Shown here: piece by piece, positions 29,371-39,788 of the stretch
How the letters are laid out: each line of letters begins with the position of its first letter
How positions within the stretch are numbered: the stretch's first letter is position 1
Source: Tritrichomonas musculus
Taxonomy: Eukaryota; Parabasalia; Tritrichomonadida; Tritrichomonadidae
Assembly (NCBI GenBank): GCA_039105265.1
Contig: JAPFFF010000001.1
Coordinates: forward strand, 2,666,001-2,730,000
Length of the DNA: 64,000 nt
Direction of reading: 5' to 3'
The notes under the pieces: model-generated
The model's database searches: none
What the model saw: only the letters and a program-made list of their open reading frames with translations
Told to the model about the DNA's origin: nothing
Translations under genes and position numbers: made by a program

Positions 29371-30513
29371 ATGGAAGAAGATCAAGCAGTAGTTATTGAT
29401 TGCGGAACTAGAAATACAAAAGTTGGATTTGCAGGTGAAGAAAAGCCAAAATTTATTTTTCCTACGATATTTGGCCATATAAAAAATAATCATGATCAAA
29501 ATGGATTTCCAAAAGGAGATACATATATTGGTGACCAGGTTAGACGAAATTCGGGCGAATATATTATTAAATATCCAATAGAACATGGAAAATTTACAAA
29601 TTTTGAAGATATGGAAAAACTATTTGATTTTATTTTTAAAGATGAACTTCGTTATGAACCCAAAAATCATTCAGTTTTGATTATTGAACCTCCTCATAAT
29701 CCGAGATTTATACGAGAAAAACAGATAGAAATCATGTTTGAAAAATACAATGTTTCACATTTTTGCGTTAGATCATCTTCATTACTCGTTCTTTATGCTT
29801 CAGGTCGTAATTCTGGAATTGTTTTAGACATAGGCGAAGGGGTTTCATATGTAGATCCATTTTACGATGGCTTCTCAAATATTCATGGTGCAAAAAGGCA
29901 GAATTTTGGAGGTTCAGATTTGAATGAATACCTAGAGTATCTCCTTCAAATTGAGCAAGGAATAGCATTTAATACATCGTCAGATCGTGAAATTGTTCGA
30001 GACATCAAAGAGAAACAGTGCTACGTTGCACTTGACTATGAAAGCGAACTTAAAATATGCAAAGAAACAACAGAATGCAATTCTTCTTATTTTTACAACG
30101 ATGGAAATGAATTAAAACTATCACTTGAACGATTTAAATGCCCTGAAATCCTTTTCAATCCATTTCTCTTCGGATACGAATTTAAAGGAATTCACAATTT
30201 CGTTTTCGACTCAATTATGAAATGCCCAATTAACACAAGAGCTGACCTGTACGTCAACATCATCCTCTCCGGCGGATCAACAATGATTCCTGGCCTTCCT
30301 GAACGTCTTGATAAAGAGATGAAAAAGTTGATACCTCAAAGAGTTAGATCACATGTTATTGCATCTGAATATAGAGATTTATCAGCTTGGATTGGCGGCT
30401 CTATTTTCGCTTCTTTATCAACTTTTCCTAAAATGGCGGTTTGCCAAGAGCAATACAATGAAATTGGAAAAGAGGCCATTAATATGAAATTAGATAATTT
30501 ATGTTTTTTATAA
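29371..30513 (+). CDS. Divergent actin-related protein
   Basis: This 380-residue protein is close to actin in length (about 376). It opens QAVVIDCGTRNTKVGFAG (phosphate-1 loop; actin has DNGSGMCKAGFAG), and has a phosphate-2 segment GIVLDIGEGVSYVDPFYDGF and an adenosine-binding segment NIILSGGSTMIPGLPERL, with SAWIGGSIFASL before the C-terminus. The actin fold is clear; conserved interface segments differ, so it is an Arp rather than conventional actin. I cannot decide between cytoplasmic (Arp1-3-like) and nuclear (chromatin-remodelling) subfamilies. The start ATG fits: the frame upstream is AT-rich non-coding DNA. Confidence 0.88.
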   Translation: MEEDQAVVIDCGTRNTKVGFAGEEKPKFIFPTIFGHIKNNHDQNGFPKGDTYIGDQVRRNSGEYIIKYPIEHGKFTNFEDMEKLFDFIFKDELRYEPKNHSVLIIEPPHNPRFIREKQIEIMFEKYNVSHFCVRSSSLLVLYASGRNSGIVLDIGEGVSYVDPFYDGFSNIHGAKRQNFGGSDLNEYLEYLLQIEQGIAFNTSSDREIVRDIKEKQCYVALDYESELKICKETTECNSSYFYNDGNELKLSLERFKCPEILFNPFLFGYEFKGIHNFVFDSIMKCPINTRADLYVNIILSGGSTMIPGLPERLDKEMKKLIPQRVRSHVIASEYRDLSAWIGGSIFASLSTFPKMAVCQEQYNEIGKEAINMKLDNLCFL

Positions 30514-30907
30514 AGTTAGTATATATAGATTAAGCATTTTTGTTATAGATTTAACTTTCAATATACTCAAATGCAAATCAATTATTATCCTATATCCTAT
30601 ATTTTTACGGAATAAAGAATTAAAAGTTATTTATAATATATTAATTAAGTTATAATTAATATAATATTAGATAAATCTTTTTGTAATAGCGGGATAAACA
30701 TTTGACTAATTAAAAAATCAAGAAGGAGAAAATAATTAGCCTTGGTTAAACTTTTTCAAAAAATTAACCGACGATGACATTTGGTAACCATATTTTTTTC
30801 AAAAAAAAAAAAAAAAAAAAAATTCAATGATATGAAAATTTAACGAATATTTTATTATTCTTTTACGATTTTTAGACAAAAACATTAATTTTAATTGAAA
30901 AACGCAG
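30514..30907. other. Intergenic with a poly-A run
   Basis: Between two plus-strand genes. It contains about 20 A in a row near 30799-30820 and otherwise AT-rich sequence. No other feature seen. Confidence 0.5.
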
Positions 30908-33900
30908 ATGATTAACGAGCAAAACTTCCAATTTTATCTCAGATGGTTAGTACAAGTTTCAAACTCGCAGCCGATTACAGATAATAATATTCCAAAAGTT
31001 TTTCAAGATTTTTTTACGTTACCTGCACTTTCTCAAGCTTTAAACATATCAGTCGCAAATCCTCTTTCCGTAGATTGGTCAAATGTTGAAAATTATATTA
31101 ATCAAAATACTTTTACCGATTTCGTTAGCCTTGCTGAGGGCATTCGCGATAATTTTCAAACAGATATCGATAAATTATACGCTTCTTATTATTTTGTAAC
31201 TCATTATATCCAATTTGATTGGGATAGATATAATTCGGAAGATCCCCAAGTTTTAACTATTGAAGATATTTTTACACAGAAGAAAGGAATTAGCGTTGAT
31301 TACTCCAATTTTCTAATTGAATTAGCAAAAAGTTCTGGAATCATCTCAGATAATATACAAATCTATCCTTTTACAAATGCGTCCAAAGGAATCAATTGGA
31401 ACTCTTACCAACCTCCACCAACGCCCGAAATAGACCACGATGATGTCTATATTGACATTGGAGGCCAGAAATTTATCTCAGAACCAAGTCTTGGTTCTGG
31501 TTATTTGGATGACGATCATCAATTCAATTTCCAATACAAAAAGTCGAACTTTTTAATACCATATCTCAATGCACTTCTTTTACACTATCCAGAAAATGCC
31601 ATTGAAGAATTCACCTACGACCAGTTCGTTTCGTTGAACGAGCCAAATTTCGAGAAAGAGCTTTCATTTGAATCGAACCCATTTCAAAAGATAACGGTTG
31701 AAAACGGTTATTACGAAATGCAGTTTAGTTTTCTTCAGCCTGTTGATTCAATTCGCTCTGAAATTTCAATGCTGGTCAATGATGACTGGTCAATTAAAGA
31801 CGACGAACTCGTATCGTTAACGTGCCTTGCAAAGGACCTCCCTAACCGCCGCTTTAGCCTTTCCTCAGAATTACGGTGCCGATACAAAATGGCGGTTAGT
31901 TTCCCTGAAATTGGAAACTATGAAGTAAAAGTGACACTGAACGATAGAAAACTTTTCAATGTCTACTTTAACGTCACCGGAATCAAAGAAAAAATGACGT
32001 TTGGAATCCCAGACTCTTTGATAGAAAAAAGCGGTTTTCATCCTATCGTTCCTAGCGATGAATTGTCGACGGTTACAAACGGTTATGCTAGAATCCGCTT
32101 TGTAATAAATTTGAATAGTTCGGCGGTTATAGCCAAATTATTCAAGATCAAAGAAGAAACATTTGAGAGGGATGAAAAAACCGTCGAAAACTGCTGCCGT
32201 TTCTTTTCAGTTAACCTTCCTTTCGAATTGGAAGAATATGAACATTTGAAAGGATATTTGGTCGAAAACTGGATTTTGGTAGAATTCCCAGAGGACGGCC
32301 GCTGGGAGGTAAAAATCTTCTTTGACGCCGATCAGACATATGGGATCACCTACTACTTTGATGTTACTGGCACATGTGTACATAATATCTATCCGATATT
32401 TGATCTACCTAAAAATCGGACATTTTCGCACTTTCCAGTGAACTGGCCACTTGTGTCTCTCGAGCCTTCCACGCAGTCAGTCATTGTTAATCAAAGCGCT
32501 GCGAGCTTCCACGTTTTCAGCGAAGAGGAGCTGAAGCTTTCATTCAAGCACGAGAACGACGACTCGACGATCGAGCCAACGCTTGTCGGCGTGAAGGAGA
32601 CGAGCGACAACACGTCGAAGGACAGAGAATACAGCGTCACTTTTCCAGAGGATGGCGTCTACAGGCTCGAAATCTGGGAGGAGGACCAGTTTGTCGGCAC
32701 GCAGAACTACTTCGTCGGCGAAATCGAGCAGATTGGCGAGACGCAGGAGGAGAAGGACCTGATGGAGAATGTCAAAACCGTTCTCACAGAAAAACTCGAC
32801 TACTGCAGGGACATCCCACAGTCGATCAGGGAGGATGTCGAGAGGCTCCTCAAGGAGAGCAACACTGACCAACAAAACGAAGAAGAAGGTCAAAACGAAG
32901 GCCAAATTGAAAATGGTCAAATTCAAGGTCAAATTGATGAAAGTCAAATAAATGACCTTGTTGAAGGTCAAATTAGTAGTTTGCTCGATCAAGGTCAAAA
33001 TGGCGAAATTCAGCAAAATGAAGAAGGTCAAATTAATGACCAAATTGACCAAGAACCACAAGTACAGATAAATATTCCTCCATACGATGATTCGCCGAGA
33101 TCGCCGCGCTCGAGAGGCCAGCCATCGTATCCCTCTTCGCCACGCTCCACGATGAGCTCTAGCCGGGGCTCCAACCGTCCACCATTGAAGAAGCGCCCGA
33201 TCAAGACTCGCCAGCCAGTTCTCTACACTCCGCCTGTCTACAAGAGTGTAGAGATGACGTCTGAGCTTCAAGCACTGAAAGAGAAAGCGAAGAAAGAAGA
33301 ACCGTTAGTAAACGTCTCCTCAGAAACACTTGAAGATCTTCTTTACATTCTGAACCAGGAGAAGAAGAGTTATGCCAAGGACCACCTCTACAAAAACGGC
33401 CTCAAATGCAACAGCATGATTGCGCACGTCACGAAGTATTACGAGCTTGCCAAGCGAAAAGAGAACCAAGACTTCGAACGCCAAAAGTTTGCTGAAATTA
33501 ACAAGCAATTCGAGGACTCCCTTCAGTCGTTTGACCAAGAAACAAAGAAGCTTGAAAAGGAACTTTTGGCCCATCAGAATGACAAGCGAAATCAATTGAA
33601 GGCTGCCATTGAAGATGATCTGACACAGTTCGATGAACATTGGAATTCTGCCAAAAAACAAAGGACATACAACCATAGCACTAATAACCTTAACGCACTT
33701 CGAAGTAAGCTTAGTTTCTTGCTCGTCGACGGAAGATTCAAAGATGCAGAAGAAGTCCAAAAACAGGTCAATGAAAGAACAGCCTTCGAACTTGCAAATC
33801 ACACAGAAATAATGAAGAATGATCACGACACATCTTTGAGATTCCTCAGAGAAAAACACATCGACGAAATAGACACATTCGAGAAGAATTGTCTTGTCGA

Positions 33901-34201
33901 ATTGGAGAAGTTTAGACAGGACAGAACCAAATTGAGACAGAGCTATTTGAACAGACAGCTCAAGCTGAAAACAAAGGAAGAAATCATTTCTGACCCTAAT
34001 AAGTTGTGGATGCACGGACAGACAGAGAGAATGGGAAACACTCTCAAAAATTCACTCAATAGAGGCGCAACTGTTAATCAGTCATCAAAGATGAAAAGAG
34101 CTGATATTAAGGAAACTGACGCTGTTGTTTTGAATCTTCCTCCTCTTGAAAGCAGTCGTAAACCTCAGAAAAAAGCTAAAAAGAAAAAGGAGGATGAATA
34201 A
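30908..34201 (+). CDS. KY-type transglutaminase-like protein, probably catalytically dead, with coiled-coil tail
   Basis: 1,097 residues. Residues ~70-200 resemble the transglutaminase-like core of kyphoscoliosis-peptidase (KY) proteins: YASYYFVTHYIQFDWDRY, then IFTQKKGISVDYSNFLIELA where the family usually has KGVCxGYA, then DDVYIDIGGQKFISEPSLGSG where it has HxWN and DP. The usual Cys, His and Asp are not conserved, so a scaffold role is more likely than protease activity. Residues ~250-620 hold repeated beta modules (FPEIGNYEVKV, FPEDGRWEVKI and FPEDGVYRLEI are equivalent). A Gln/Glu-rich stretch (GQI repeats) follows, then a Ser/Arg/Pro-rich linker and a long coiled coil with a Lys-rich end. 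Codons at 32440-32870 and 33090-33280 are much more GC-rich than elsewhere. KY proteins in animals bind the cytoskeleton. Confidence 0.75.
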   Translation: MINEQNFQFYLRWLVQVSNSQPITDNNIPKVFQDFFTLPALSQALNISVANPLSVDWSNVENYINQNTFTDFVSLAEGIRDNFQTDIDKLYASYYFVTHYIQFDWDRYNSEDPQVLTIEDIFTQKKGISVDYSNFLIELAKSSGIISDNIQIYPFTNASKGINWNSYQPPPTPEIDHDDVYIDIGGQKFISEPSLGSGYLDDDHQFNFQYKKSNFLIPYLNALLLHYPENAIEEFTYDQFVSLNEPNFEKELSFESNPFQKITVENGYYEMQFSFLQPVDSIRSEISMLVNDDWSIKDDELVSLTCLAKDLPNRRFSLSSELRCRYKMAVSFPEIGNYEVKVTLNDRKLFNVYFNVTGIKEKMTFGIPDSLIEKSGFHPIVPSDELSTVTNGYARIRFVINLNSSAVIAKLFKIKEETFERDEKTVENCCRFFSVNLPFELEEYEHLKGYLVENWILVEFPEDGRWEVKIFFDADQTYGITYYFDVTGTCVHNIYPIFDLPKNRTFSHFPVNWPLVSLEPSTQSVIVNQSAASFHVFSEEELKLSFKHENDDSTIEPTLVGVKETSDNTSKDREYSVTFPEDGVYRLEIWEEDQFVGTQNYFVGEIEQIGETQEEKDLMENVKTVLTEKLDYCRDIPQSIREDVERLLKESNTDQQNEEEGQNEGQIENGQIQGQIDESQINDLVEGQISSLLDQGQNGEIQQNEEGQINDQIDQEPQVQINIPPYDDSPRSPRSRGQPSYPSSPRSTMSSSRGSNRPPLKKRPIKTRQPVLYTPPVYKSVEMTSELQALKEKAKKEEPLVNVSSETLEDLLYILNQEKKSYAKDHLYKNGLKCNSMIAHVTKYYELAKRKENQDFERQKFAEINKQFEDSLQSFDQETKKLEKELLAHQNDKRNQLKAAIEDDLTQFDEHWNSAKKQRTYNHSTNNLNALRSKLSFLLVDGRFKDAEEVQKQVNERTAFELANHTEIMKNDHDTSLRFLREKHIDEIDTFEKNCLVELEKFRQDRTKLRQSYLNRQLKLKTKEEIISDPNKLWMHGQTERMGNTLKNSLNRGATVNQSSKMKRADIKETDAVVLNLPPLESSRKPQKKAKKKKEDE

Positions 34202-34763
34202 GTTATCATAATTGCTAATAAATATAAGAATTTTTTTTCGATATTTATATCGTTTATCTTTAAGAATATTCTCATCGTTTTTTATATATTTTTTTAATTA
34301 TCTTTTTTATTTGATAATTTTTATTTTTTATCAATTGTTGTGGTTATATTTACTAGTAAAACTTAAAAATTTTTAATGTACGCTTTATTTTAGAAAATTA
34401 TTATGATTAATTAAACATAACCTTAGATCATTTGCTTATGATAATCATTATACCACAGTGAAACTTATTAAAGCATTAAACAATGACAATCAATTTTGCT
34501 CTACGTTGTGAGAATAACAAATTTCAATCGGTCGTTTTTTTTTTTTTTTTTAACAATTAAATTTATTAGGAAAAAAAATAAAAAATAAAATAACATCAAT
34601 GTGAAAACTTATTTTAATTTTCAATTAAACAAAATTATGATTGTTATTTCATTGAAAAGTTATCTTGATTTTGTGATTTTTTCAATAGGTAAAAAATTTT
34701 CAATAATTAACAATTGAACTTTTTAAGAAAAGTTATGTTAATCTTTTTATCTAACAACTTTAC
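34202..34763. other. Intergenic with poly-T run
   Basis: AT-rich spacer between plus-strand genes with about 20 T at 34531-34550. No gene, RNA or transposon recognised. Confidence 0.5.
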
Positions 34764-37637
34764 ATGTCGATCAATTTATCTTTTAAAGAATGGCCATTTC
34801 TAGCACTCAGTAAACGTTCGAAAAAACAACCTGTAAAACCAACAACAACAAACAACGATTCAGATTTGTTTAGCTTACCATCTTTTTTAACAGGCGAGGT
34901 GAAATCATTTTTTCAATCAATACAACTTGATGACTATATTACAGATGTAAACAAATATCCTGTAAAATATCAATTAAGTTCATGGGGGCCATGTGGACTT
35001 TTTGCATGTACCTATGAAAGCAGTTTATCTATTTTTTCCAATGATGAAAAAGGGAATTTAACCCAAATTTTAATGTTTTCGCCTTTTGAAAAATATTCTT
35101 TTGGTAAATTCAGCAAACAACCATCAAAAGGCTCAAATATCACAGCAATTTCCTGGGCAAATGGACATCTTGAACCGTACATACCAAAACCAGTTTTAGC
35201 AGTATCATCAGAACGAGGAAATGTTTTAATCTACAACATTAAGACGCGAAATATTATTAATACATATAATTTCGGTGAACCAATTGTATCAATTCTCTGG
35301 TCATCATTTAAAATCAACAGATTTTATGCGGGTAGTAGTACAGGCCATTTTTTCATTTGCGAAGTTTGCAAAAAGTCCATTGAAATTATCAAAATGTTTG
35401 ACTTTTCAGAAAACTCTGCAATCATCACAGAAAACATCTGCAGTTCTGTTGATTTCATCACGCAAGATGATGTTGATGGATTCACGGTTGCCATTGCTTC
35501 AAGAGATGGAACGGTTGGCTGTATCACAAATTTGAATGACCCCTCACAATCGCAACTTCATATATTTCAAAATCTCAATTTTTCAGAGAATAACAAAAAG
35601 TCGAACTTTTTCATAACTTTCTTTGAATTCTACCCAAATAACCAAAATTTCATTCTCGTTTCAACAAACACCTCAACGTTCATAATATCTGTAATAAAGT
35701 CTGTTCTGGTCCCATTCATCAACAGAGCGCATTGCAAGTTCATTTCGGTGTTGGAGGCAGAGAACGACAAAATCATCTTTGGTGACAGTGACAGTCTAAC
35801 CGTTTACAAATTGAGTGAGAAATCGTGGGTGAAATTGAATGTATTAAAATTGCCAGAAATTTTGACTTTTTCAAAGCACGACGATAAGATTTTGTTAACA
35901 ACCGTTTCTAACTGGCTGACTGAAATTGAATACAAAAGAGACAGACTTTTTGTGACAAGAAGAACAAGACTCATCGCCAGGAAGCCGATAGACTTTGACT
36001 GTGGTGATGGAACGATAGCTTTTCTCACAAATCACAATTCACTTCACCTGACCAGAAAAACACCTGAATCCATAATACGATCAAAATTCACCAATGAAAG
36101 GCCAAATTCACCAAAAGAAGAAGGCGAGAACATTCGTGGAAATTCGAACACGATTTCCTTATCGTTCAACATCCTTCCGACTGAAGAGACGGACCTTTTG
36201 AAGAATGTTGGCTGGATCAGCGATGATAAGCTGATTGCCTGGTGTGAGAAGACGTTTTATTTGGTTGATTTAAAGCGACGTTTGATAAGTGAACCGTTAA
36301 AGAAGATATTTGACAGACTGTCAAACAGCATCACACAAATATTCTTCTCAAAAAGTTGCCACTACATCGGAATTGTATTGAATTACGAACAGGTCTATTT
36401 TCTTGACACAAGGTCAAATTTAGATATCGTCTATTCAATAGATTTCAATGGAATAATTACCAAAGGCTGCAACTGCCTCTTCGGAAGCATTTCGCCTAAT
36501 GAAGAGCGCGTTGTTTTTGTTTCTGATAGTTCAATTTTCTTTGCCAATTTGGACGATAGAAATTCATTGAAAAAGATTCCATCGAATTTGAAATTCAATC
36601 CTTCATCTGTCTCGTGGACGGACAAGTCAATCATTATTGGCACAGAGAAAGGAAGTGCTTTTTCAATTAAGAATTCAAAAATTGAAAACCTCTCTGAAAT
36701 TTCAAAAAAAGACGTTAAGGTCATATATGATTCACTTCACATTGATGATCCATACAGTCAGTGCAAACTTGGCCCAATCAAGTCTGTTTTGCGTCATCAA
36801 AAAAGTTATGTAATTCTTGACGTAAATGGTCAAGGCATAATTGTGTCAGATGAAGTGAAAACGATAGCCGAAAGCATTGAAATTTTCAAGCAATGTTCCA
36901 ATGAGACATTTCTTATTAGTGTTAAGAATTATAATAAAATTATTGCTATTAATGCCTTTGATGAGTTTGTTCCTCATTTGCCTCCTTGCTTCTATTCAAC
37001 ACAGACCGAAAACATCAGTTTTTATGCGTCTAAAAGTGAACTGATTGATTCATTTAAAGACAAGAATAAAGTAAATTTGATCACAAAAAGAATTTTTGCT
37101 ACAAATGATAGTAATTATTCTTTTCTTATTAAAAACAGCATTGAGTTGTTGATTCATATTTTGTCATTTTATGATTCCTTCAATTCATTGACATCGAGAG
37201 TTTATCTTAAGCTTGGAAACATGGAAATGGCAAGAAATGCATTATTAAGGTCCAATCGGAATGATAAAGAATACTTGAATAATTTGCTGATCGCTTCTTT
37301 TTATGAAGCTGATGAGAAAAATGAGTCCGCTCAGCTCATTGTGAAAAATTTGCTCTCTAATAACATGATTAATGAAGCAGTTGACATTTTGTTGATAACT
37401 AAAGATGTTCATTCGGCTCTTAAGATTCTTTGTGAAAATGGGAGAAATAAGGAGGCCTTCTTCTTATTGATGCTGAATAATAATGAAAATGAATCAAGTG
37501 AAATTAAAGAAATTGCTAAAAAAGTTGCTCGTTCTTTGTATGATAAAAAAGAAAATGTTTTGTATGGATTGAAATTACTGTCGACTTTCGGTTATACACA
37601 AGAAATGTTGGATCTACTATCTTTAAGTTTATCATAA
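34764..37637 (+). CDS. Beta-propeller plus alpha-solenoid protein, perhaps WDR11-like
   Basis: 957 residues. The first ~700 form WD40-like blades (LSSWGPCGLFACTYESSLSI, ITAISWANG, PVLAVSSERGNVLIYNI, IVSILWSS and similar), probably two propellers. The last ~200 residues are helical hairpins of the TPR/clathrin-repeat kind (LKLGNMEMARNALLRSN, INEAVDILLITKDVHSALKI). This arrangement is found in membrane-traffic proteins such as WDR11, COPI and IFT subunits. The order (opening strand WGPCGLFA, two propellers, short solenoid) fits WDR11 best, a Golgi tethering component, but the match is by layout and a few motifs only. Confidence 0.7.
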   Translation: MSINLSFKEWPFLALSKRSKKQPVKPTTTNNDSDLFSLPSFLTGEVKSFFQSIQLDDYITDVNKYPVKYQLSSWGPCGLFACTYESSLSIFSNDEKGNLTQILMFSPFEKYSFGKFSKQPSKGSNITAISWANGHLEPYIPKPVLAVSSERGNVLIYNIKTRNIINTYNFGEPIVSILWSSFKINRFYAGSSTGHFFICEVCKKSIEIIKMFDFSENSAIITENICSSVDFITQDDVDGFTVAIASRDGTVGCITNLNDPSQSQLHIFQNLNFSENNKKSNFFITFFEFYPNNQNFILVSTNTSTFIISVIKSVLVPFINRAHCKFISVLEAENDKIIFGDSDSLTVYKLSEKSWVKLNVLKLPEILTFSKHDDKILLTTVSNWLTEIEYKRDRLFVTRRTRLIARKPIDFDCGDGTIAFLTNHNSLHLTRKTPESIIRSKFTNERPNSPKEEGENIRGNSNTISLSFNILPTEETDLLKNVGWISDDKLIAWCEKTFYLVDLKRRLISEPLKKIFDRLSNSITQIFFSKSCHYIGIVLNYEQVYFLDTRSNLDIVYSIDFNGIITKGCNCLFGSISPNEERVVFVSDSSIFFANLDDRNSLKKIPSNLKFNPSSVSWTDKSIIIGTEKGSAFSIKNSKIENLSEISKKDVKVIYDSLHIDDPYSQCKLGPIKSVLRHQKSYVILDVNGQGIIVSDEVKTIAESIEIFKQCSNETFLISVKNYNKIIAINAFDEFVPHLPPCFYSTQTENISFYASKSELIDSFKDKNKVNLITKRIFATNDSNYSFLIKNSIELLIHILSFYDSFNSLTSRVYLKLGNMEMARNALLRSNRNDKEYLNNLLIASFYEADEKNESAQLIVKNLLSNNMINEAVDILLITKDVHSALKILCENGRNKEAFFLLMLNNNENESSEIKEIAKKVARSLYDKKENVLYGLKLLSTFGYTQEMLDLLSLSLS

Positions 37638-38408
37638 ATCTAATTAAAAATAAAAAATCAAAACTATCCAAAAAAAAAAAAAAAATCTTTTTGTTTATTG
37701 TATTTGTGACAACGAAATCAAAGAAAATAAATGAAATAACTCTGACACCAACAAATTGTATAATTAGATAAAATTTCATTTTAAGGGCGTATGTCACAAA
37801 AGTGTTGTAAACTTTTCAATATTGAATAAACTCATAGAATACATCTTTCAATACTTCCAAAAATGATATTTGAAAAAAAATGTAGTTTAAAAATTAAAAA
37901 CTAAATTTATTTTGATAAATTTTTTATTTATGTTTTTTAATGTATAATGTATATGTATAAAATCAAACAGTATTAGTAGTTTTGAAGGATATCTCGTATG
38001 AAGAGAGATCTATTAGTTTGTGAAGTCAAAAAAAAACTCGATGAATATTAAGTTTTTTGATTGGTTTCAATGACCAATTTAAAGATTATTAAATGGGTAA
38101 GAAAATTTATTAAAATCACCAAATAAAACCTAAAATTCGAAGAGATATTGAAACTTTTTGACGTCAAAAAAAGAGTGTCCCCCCATCCTCTGTGAAAATG
38201 ATAGAAAAGTATTATATATTTAAAAGATATTAATATTTTAATAGATTAATTTGGTTCTTAATTATATATATATCATAATTTTCATATTTTGAAAAGTTTT
38301 TTTTTAAATCGGAATGATGAAATAAAGGCAATTTAAAAAAATGCACTTTTTTCAAATCTAGTCTATTTTTAAAATATATAAACAAACCTTTTCAATTTTT
38401 ATTATTTT
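37638..38408. other. Intergenic
   Basis: AT-rich spacer with a 15-A run (about 37670-37685) and a short GC-richer patch (GTGTCCCCCCATCC near 38172). No gene, terminal repeat or RNA recognised. Confidence 0.45.
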
Positions 38409-39788
38409 ATGAAATCATTCTGTATTTCCGCATCGGGCTTAAAAAATATTGTTTTTTCTTCTTATGATAATGACAATTTTAGATTTCTCATAGGAAAAGA
38501 TGAAATTCAAATTCAGAGATTCTTTGCAGATTTCATTTCACCGTATGTTTCACATATACATCAATCTGACCCAACCATTGAATCAATATCATTAAATAAT
38601 TTAATCAGATACGAAAAGCAAGAAGATATAAAGAAAATTATAACATCAGATTTAATCGAAAACTTAAAACGCATATCTAGCGGCTACAATATTGAAATTG
38701 ATAAAGAAATGTGCTATAAACTTCAAATTATTTCTATTTTACTTGGTAACGAGGAATTGTATTTTGAAATGAGAAAATTGTTTCCACCAAAATCGGACAA
38801 GAAAGACAATCTGGACTCAATCCTAGAGGTCCTCGAATTCCTTGACTTAGATTCCATTCAATTCCCCATTTATAATGAAACATTTTTTGAGGACATATCT
38901 GGTCACTTCGATTCAATTGATAAAAATAAACTTCTGAATCTTCCCAAGTCAGTTCTATACTCAATCATCAGCAGCCAAAATTTGAAGATATCGAGCACCG
39001 ACTCATTGTTTGACTTCATCAACAAAATTTTTTCAAATAGAAAAGACGATAGAGACGATAGGATAGACAAATTGAATATGATTTCTTTTTACGAGTTACT
39101 TGACATACAAAAATTGAGTCAAAAGAAGTTCCAAGAGTTCATCGATGCTATCGTTCTTGAAGATATGACATTTGAGCTCTGGTCAAAATTGAAAGAGTGT
39201 TTCAAATCCAACTTTTTGAGTGAACAAACAGAAAATTCGAAAGATGAAGTGAAAATTGAATACGATAACAATCCAAATAACCGCTTCAAAGGAATCATCA
39301 CCCACCTAGGAAACGGAAACTCAAAAAGTGTCGTCCAAAGTGGAATTGTAAATGTTTCTGGCTCTTCTCTTTATAACAAAGGTTACGAAGCTAGTAATGC
39401 AATCGATTACGAAGGCAAGAGCAGTACACAATATTATACTCAGAACCTCCCAGACCAGTGGCTCTGCTTTGATTTCAAGGAAAGAAAAGTGAAGCCATCT
39501 CATTATTCGGTCAGGTCACACGCTTATCAAAGTAACTGGTACAATGTGCAGAGCTGGTGCGTTGAAGGCTCAAATAACGGAAGCCACTGGGTGACTCTGG
39601 ACACGCGGAGTGGTGATAGAAGTTTGGATGGCAATGATGCATCGAACACTTTTAAAATAGCAAATAACTCGAATTCGTCAGATTTCTATAGATACCTCAG
39701 ATTCCGCCAAACTGGATCAAACACTTGTGGGAACAACACGCTCATTCTCACGGCACTTGAGTACTTTGGAATTATTAGAGAACAATAA
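38409..39788 (+). CDS. BTB-like plus F5/8 type C (discoidin) domain protein
   Basis: 459 residues. The N-terminal ~90 residues resemble a BTB fold (FRFLIGKDEIQIQRFFADFI, SPYVSHIHQSDPTIESISL), followed by a helical middle (BACK-like). Residues ~315-459 are a discoidin domain: GIVNVSGSSLYNKGYEASNA, then WLCFDFKERKVKPSHYSVRS, WVTLDTRSGD and YRYLRFRQTGSNTCGNNTL. In trichomonads this combination forms a large gene family. Discoidin domains bind glycans or lipids, and BTB domains dimerise or join cullin-3 ligases. There is no signal peptide, so it is probably intracellular. Confidence 0.85.
   Translation: MKSFCISASGLKNIVFSSYDNDNFRFLIGKDEIQIQRFFADFISPYVSHIHQSDPTIESISLNNLIRYEKQEDIKKIITSDLIENLKRISSGYNIEIDKEMCYKLQIISILLGNEELYFEMRKLFPPKSDKKDNLDSILEVLEFLDLDSIQFPIYNETFFEDISGHFDSIDKNKLLNLPKSVLYSIISSQNLKISSTDSLFDFINKIFSNRKDDRDDRIDKLNMISFYELLDIQKLSQKKFQEFIDAIVLEDMTFELWSKLKECFKSNFLSEQTENSKDEVKIEYDNNPNNRFKGIITHLGNGNSKSVVQSGIVNVSGSSLYNKGYEASNAIDYEGKSSTQYYTQNLPDQWLCFDFKERKVKPSHYSVRSHAYQSNWYNVQSWCVEGSNNGSHWVTLDTRSGDRSLDGNDASNTFKIANNSNSSDFYRYLRFRQTGSNTCGNNTLILTALEYFGIIREQ

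Noticed and set aside
32540-33271. 243-residue open frame on the minus strand
   Set aside because: It is antisense to the GC-richer part of the KY-like gene; the open frame follows from codon composition there and it has no motif.
33320-34015. 231-residue open frame on the minus strand
   Set aside because: Antisense to the coiled-coil part of the KY-like gene; Phe/Leu/Val-rich as expected for the shadow of Lys/Glu codons.
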